21,684 nucleotides of DNA from Smittium culicis. Taxonomy: Eukaryota; Kickxellomycota; Harpellomycetes; Harpellales; Legeriomycetaceae. Below the pieces are notes generated by a model. That model saw only the letters and a list, made by a program, of their open reading frames with translations, ran no database searches and was not told where the DNA came from. Location of the stretch: NCBI GenBank assembly GCA_001970855.1, contig LSSN01000116.1, positions 36,378 to 58,061 on the forward strand, read 5' to 3'. Shown piece after piece: positions 19,012 through 21,684 of the stretch. Positions within the stretch are counted from its first letter, which is position 1. Each line of letters begins with the position of its first letter. Both the position numbers and the translations under genes were made by a program.

Positions 19012-21308
19012 TTTTTATTTTTAGAAAAAATCAGAATTATAAATTAAATGAAAATATCTGTATTATTTATATTAAAATTATTTAATACCAAATCAATATT
19101 TAAAAAATAAATATAAGAGAGTGAAATTTTTTTGATTTATAAAGTAATGATAAACATGATAACATTTCAAAACTTTACATAACAGTATAATCAAATGTTA
19201 GAATTCGTTCTCAAAATTGTGAGTTTTGGATCAATTTCAGGGTTTAAAATATAAAATGGTAGTCAACGAAGCCATCGTAAAAAATGTATCCAAAATCCAA
19301 TAATAAAACAGGATAAAATTGAAACCAACGTCATCTCAGAATTTATAATAAGCAAAAACAATAATTTCCCCCCATTCATATCGATTTTAATTTGTTTAAT
19401 CATTTTTGATGCTAGTCCTAGTTTTTTTATTAGTTAAATTTTATAATCAGTAGTTTTATAATTCTATATAAATATCATATCTAAATAGTAAAAACGTCAA
19501 TAATATTTTTGAAAGTCACACTATAAATATTTTGGAAGTTTAATAAATTATCTAATTAGTTAAATAAGAAAAATAATAATATTTTTGAATTAAAGCCTAA
19601 TAAATAGCGTTTTTAGCGTATTAACACCGCAAAAGAATTATTGGTACAAATATTTTAACTGTGAGGCGCATATAATACTTGTACGAAAAAGAGATGTATT
19701 ATTAGTGGTATGATATGAATCATCGGTCAACTAAGATAAAATCATGCAAATAAATTAAGTGATAACGAATTTTTTGTGGTAAAATCTAAATATATGACTT
19801 TTTTATAATTATGTGCCATTAATATCAAAATTTATATATTTTTGACTGATTCTGGAATTTTAACACCATTTATCATTAATTTTATTTACTACTAATATAT
19901 TCATAGATAAAATAATTATATTAAATAAATTATTTTATTTGTAAGTATCTTAAAATACTAGATAAACTCAGTTTTGTATGAATGTCTCAAAAAAATTTAT
20001 AAATACGTGGAAAATATTCATTTAGTTACAATTAAATAAACTTACTAACATTGTGATAAGTCAATAATCAATAAATTCGGGTTATACTTTGACATTATTC
20101 TTAATATCAAATTATCTTTAATAATTAAAAATGACATCAATGGTTAATATTTTACGCTTCATTTTAGTCTAATATAATATTTAGGTGTCATAACAGTAAT
20201 TTTGATTAATAGAGTATTTATTTACCGCGATAATCGAAAATATAATTTACATACCGACTTATATGAGAGAGATTATAATTTCTGATTAATTAAAATTCTT
20301 TAAATTTATTTTATTCAATTTTTTTATTTGATTAAATAGTATTATTTCATTGAAGCTATGTTCTAATCACTATAACAATGAATTTATTCCTTGTAAGATT
20401 TAACTTCAAAAATTCTGTACAAAGTTATGAGTATAATAATTAAGTTTAAAATCCAAAATTAAAGGATATAAATAAAATAATCTACATAGAGTGTATATAT
20501 TTGACTATTTTTTTTTAATAAAGCGTAGATGGCTCAAAAATAAAGTCTTTAGTACATTTTTAATCATTATTCATTATACTTTATGCTTGCTTTAACTTAA
20601 GCACTGTTTTTCTTCTTGAGTGTATCAGTATTTATAAATTTTTTTTAATTAATAATATAGATGGTTTTAAGCTAAATGTTTGTTTTGATGTTTTATATAT
20701 ACTAATTTTTTTAGTAATCAATTTTTTAGGTAATGTTAAATTTAAAGCAATGTAGGCTTCATTTATACTTTTAATGTTCAAAATTTATGTTTGCACATTC
20801 TTTACTAACTATAAAGGCTAGTAGAATAATAACTGAATAAATGTTTAAATTTATAAATTATAATTAAAAATGGTGTTAAAAATAACGTCACAAATATTTG
20901 TAACTGTGAGAATTAATTATTTGCTTTAGTTTAATAAAATAATTAAGTTAGTTATGGTATTTTTCGCTAGCTATAAGGATAATTGATTGTTTTGGTTTTT
21001 TGTTTTTAAAACTATATATTTTAAAATTGATAATACTAATTTTTAATATTTTAAATATGTTTATAATTTGTTTTTAAATAAATTTTCTTTAAAAAATATG
21101 CTATGAATATTATTTTTCTTATCTTATTATATATATAATGGTATTTATAAAGATTTAAGGCTGTAATATTTAATTAGCTTTTAAATATACTTGGAATTCC
21201 ATTATGTTTTAACTTGGTTTCATTTAGTTTATTTTTAACCTTGTTTCACACTATTTTGCTATGTATTGACTCATTTGATGCTCAATCTAGCGTTTAGTTC
21301 AAATTTAT

Positions 21309-21684
21309 ATTATTTATTATTTATTATTTATTATTTATTATTTATTATTTATTATTTATTATTTATTATTTATTATTTATTATTTATTATTTATTATTTA
21401 TTATTTATTATTTATTATTTATTATTTATTATTTATTATTTATTATTTATTATTTATTATTTATTATTTATTATTTATTATTTATTATTTATTATTTATT
21501 ATTTATTATTTATTATTTATTATTTATTATTTATTATTTATTATTTATTATTTATTATTTATTATTTATTATTTATTATTTATTATTTATTATTTATTAT
21601 TTATTATTTATTATTTATTATTTATTATTTATTATTTATTATTTATTATTTATTATTTATTATTTATTATTTATTATTTATTAT
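21309..21684 (+). repeat. Tandem array (ATTATTT)n, about 54 copies, running off the window end
   Basis: A 7-base unit, ATTATTT, repeats without a visible error from 21309 to the last base, 376 bases in all. The array has no G or C, so it is unlike common G-bearing telomere repeats. It reaches the edge of the window, so the true length is unknown. Such arrays commonly end an assembled contig. I see no gene that uses it. Confidence 0.97.

Larger units (their letters stand above)
17240..21300. other. Gene-free AT-rich intergenic DNA
   Basis: About 4 kb with no reading frame resembling a protein on either strand. It includes two small GC-richer patches (about 17547-17610 and 18411-18530), a perfect hairpin and a short tandem duplication, listed separately. 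The rest is A/T-run sequence like the left flank. No tRNA, rRNA or transposon protein was recognised. Confidence 0.65.

Noticed and set aside
21309..21684. Telomere
   Set aside because: The unit ATTATTT has no G on either strand pattern typical of telomeres, so it is better read as a microsatellite at a contig edge.

Overview
The window looks like nuclear DNA of a very AT-rich fungus. Two long intronless protein genes sit tail to tail in the middle, and several kilobases of gene-free AT-rich DNA lie on each side. The proteins are fungal in type: a NAR1 iron-sulfur assembly factor and a very long SEC39/NBAS tethering protein. A decayed non-LTR retrotransposon resembles, from memory, the jockey-like LINEs that fill genomes of gut-fungus genera such as Smittium and relatives (Harpellales, Zoopagomycota). 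That lineage is an inference from style, not a database match.

Layout. Positions 1-5440 hold no gene I can support, only A/T-rich DNA with a few hairpins. From 5528 to 6150 there is a small GC-richer island, then a diverged dispersed repeat whose second copy lies at 15453-15760. NAR1 runs rightward (6434-8101). After a 258-bp shared 3' spacer, the SEC39/NBAS-like gene runs leftward (15043 back to 8360). The SEC39 upstream region (15044-15310) carries four CCAAT boxes and a TATA-like site. After repeat copy 2 comes a 5'-truncated, frameshifted LINE 3' end on the minus strand (about 17190 back to 15938). From 17240 to 21300 there is again no gene, only short islands, a hairpin and a small tandem duplication. 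The window ends inside a 7-bp tandem array, (ATTATTT)n, of about 54 copies; the sequence probably stops there because assembly failed in the repeat.

Function. The two genes are not known to work together. NAR1 acts in cytosolic and nuclear Fe-S protein assembly. SEC39 acts in tethering of Golgi-to-ER COPI vesicles. Their pairing looks like ordinary convergent neighbourhood. The most interesting coding feature is the C-terminal tail of the SEC39-like protein, where a tryptophan-acidic motif recurs four times and could be a docking site for coat or adaptor proteins. I found no CRISPR, operon, phage or defence-like system, and no tRNA or rRNA gene that I could support.
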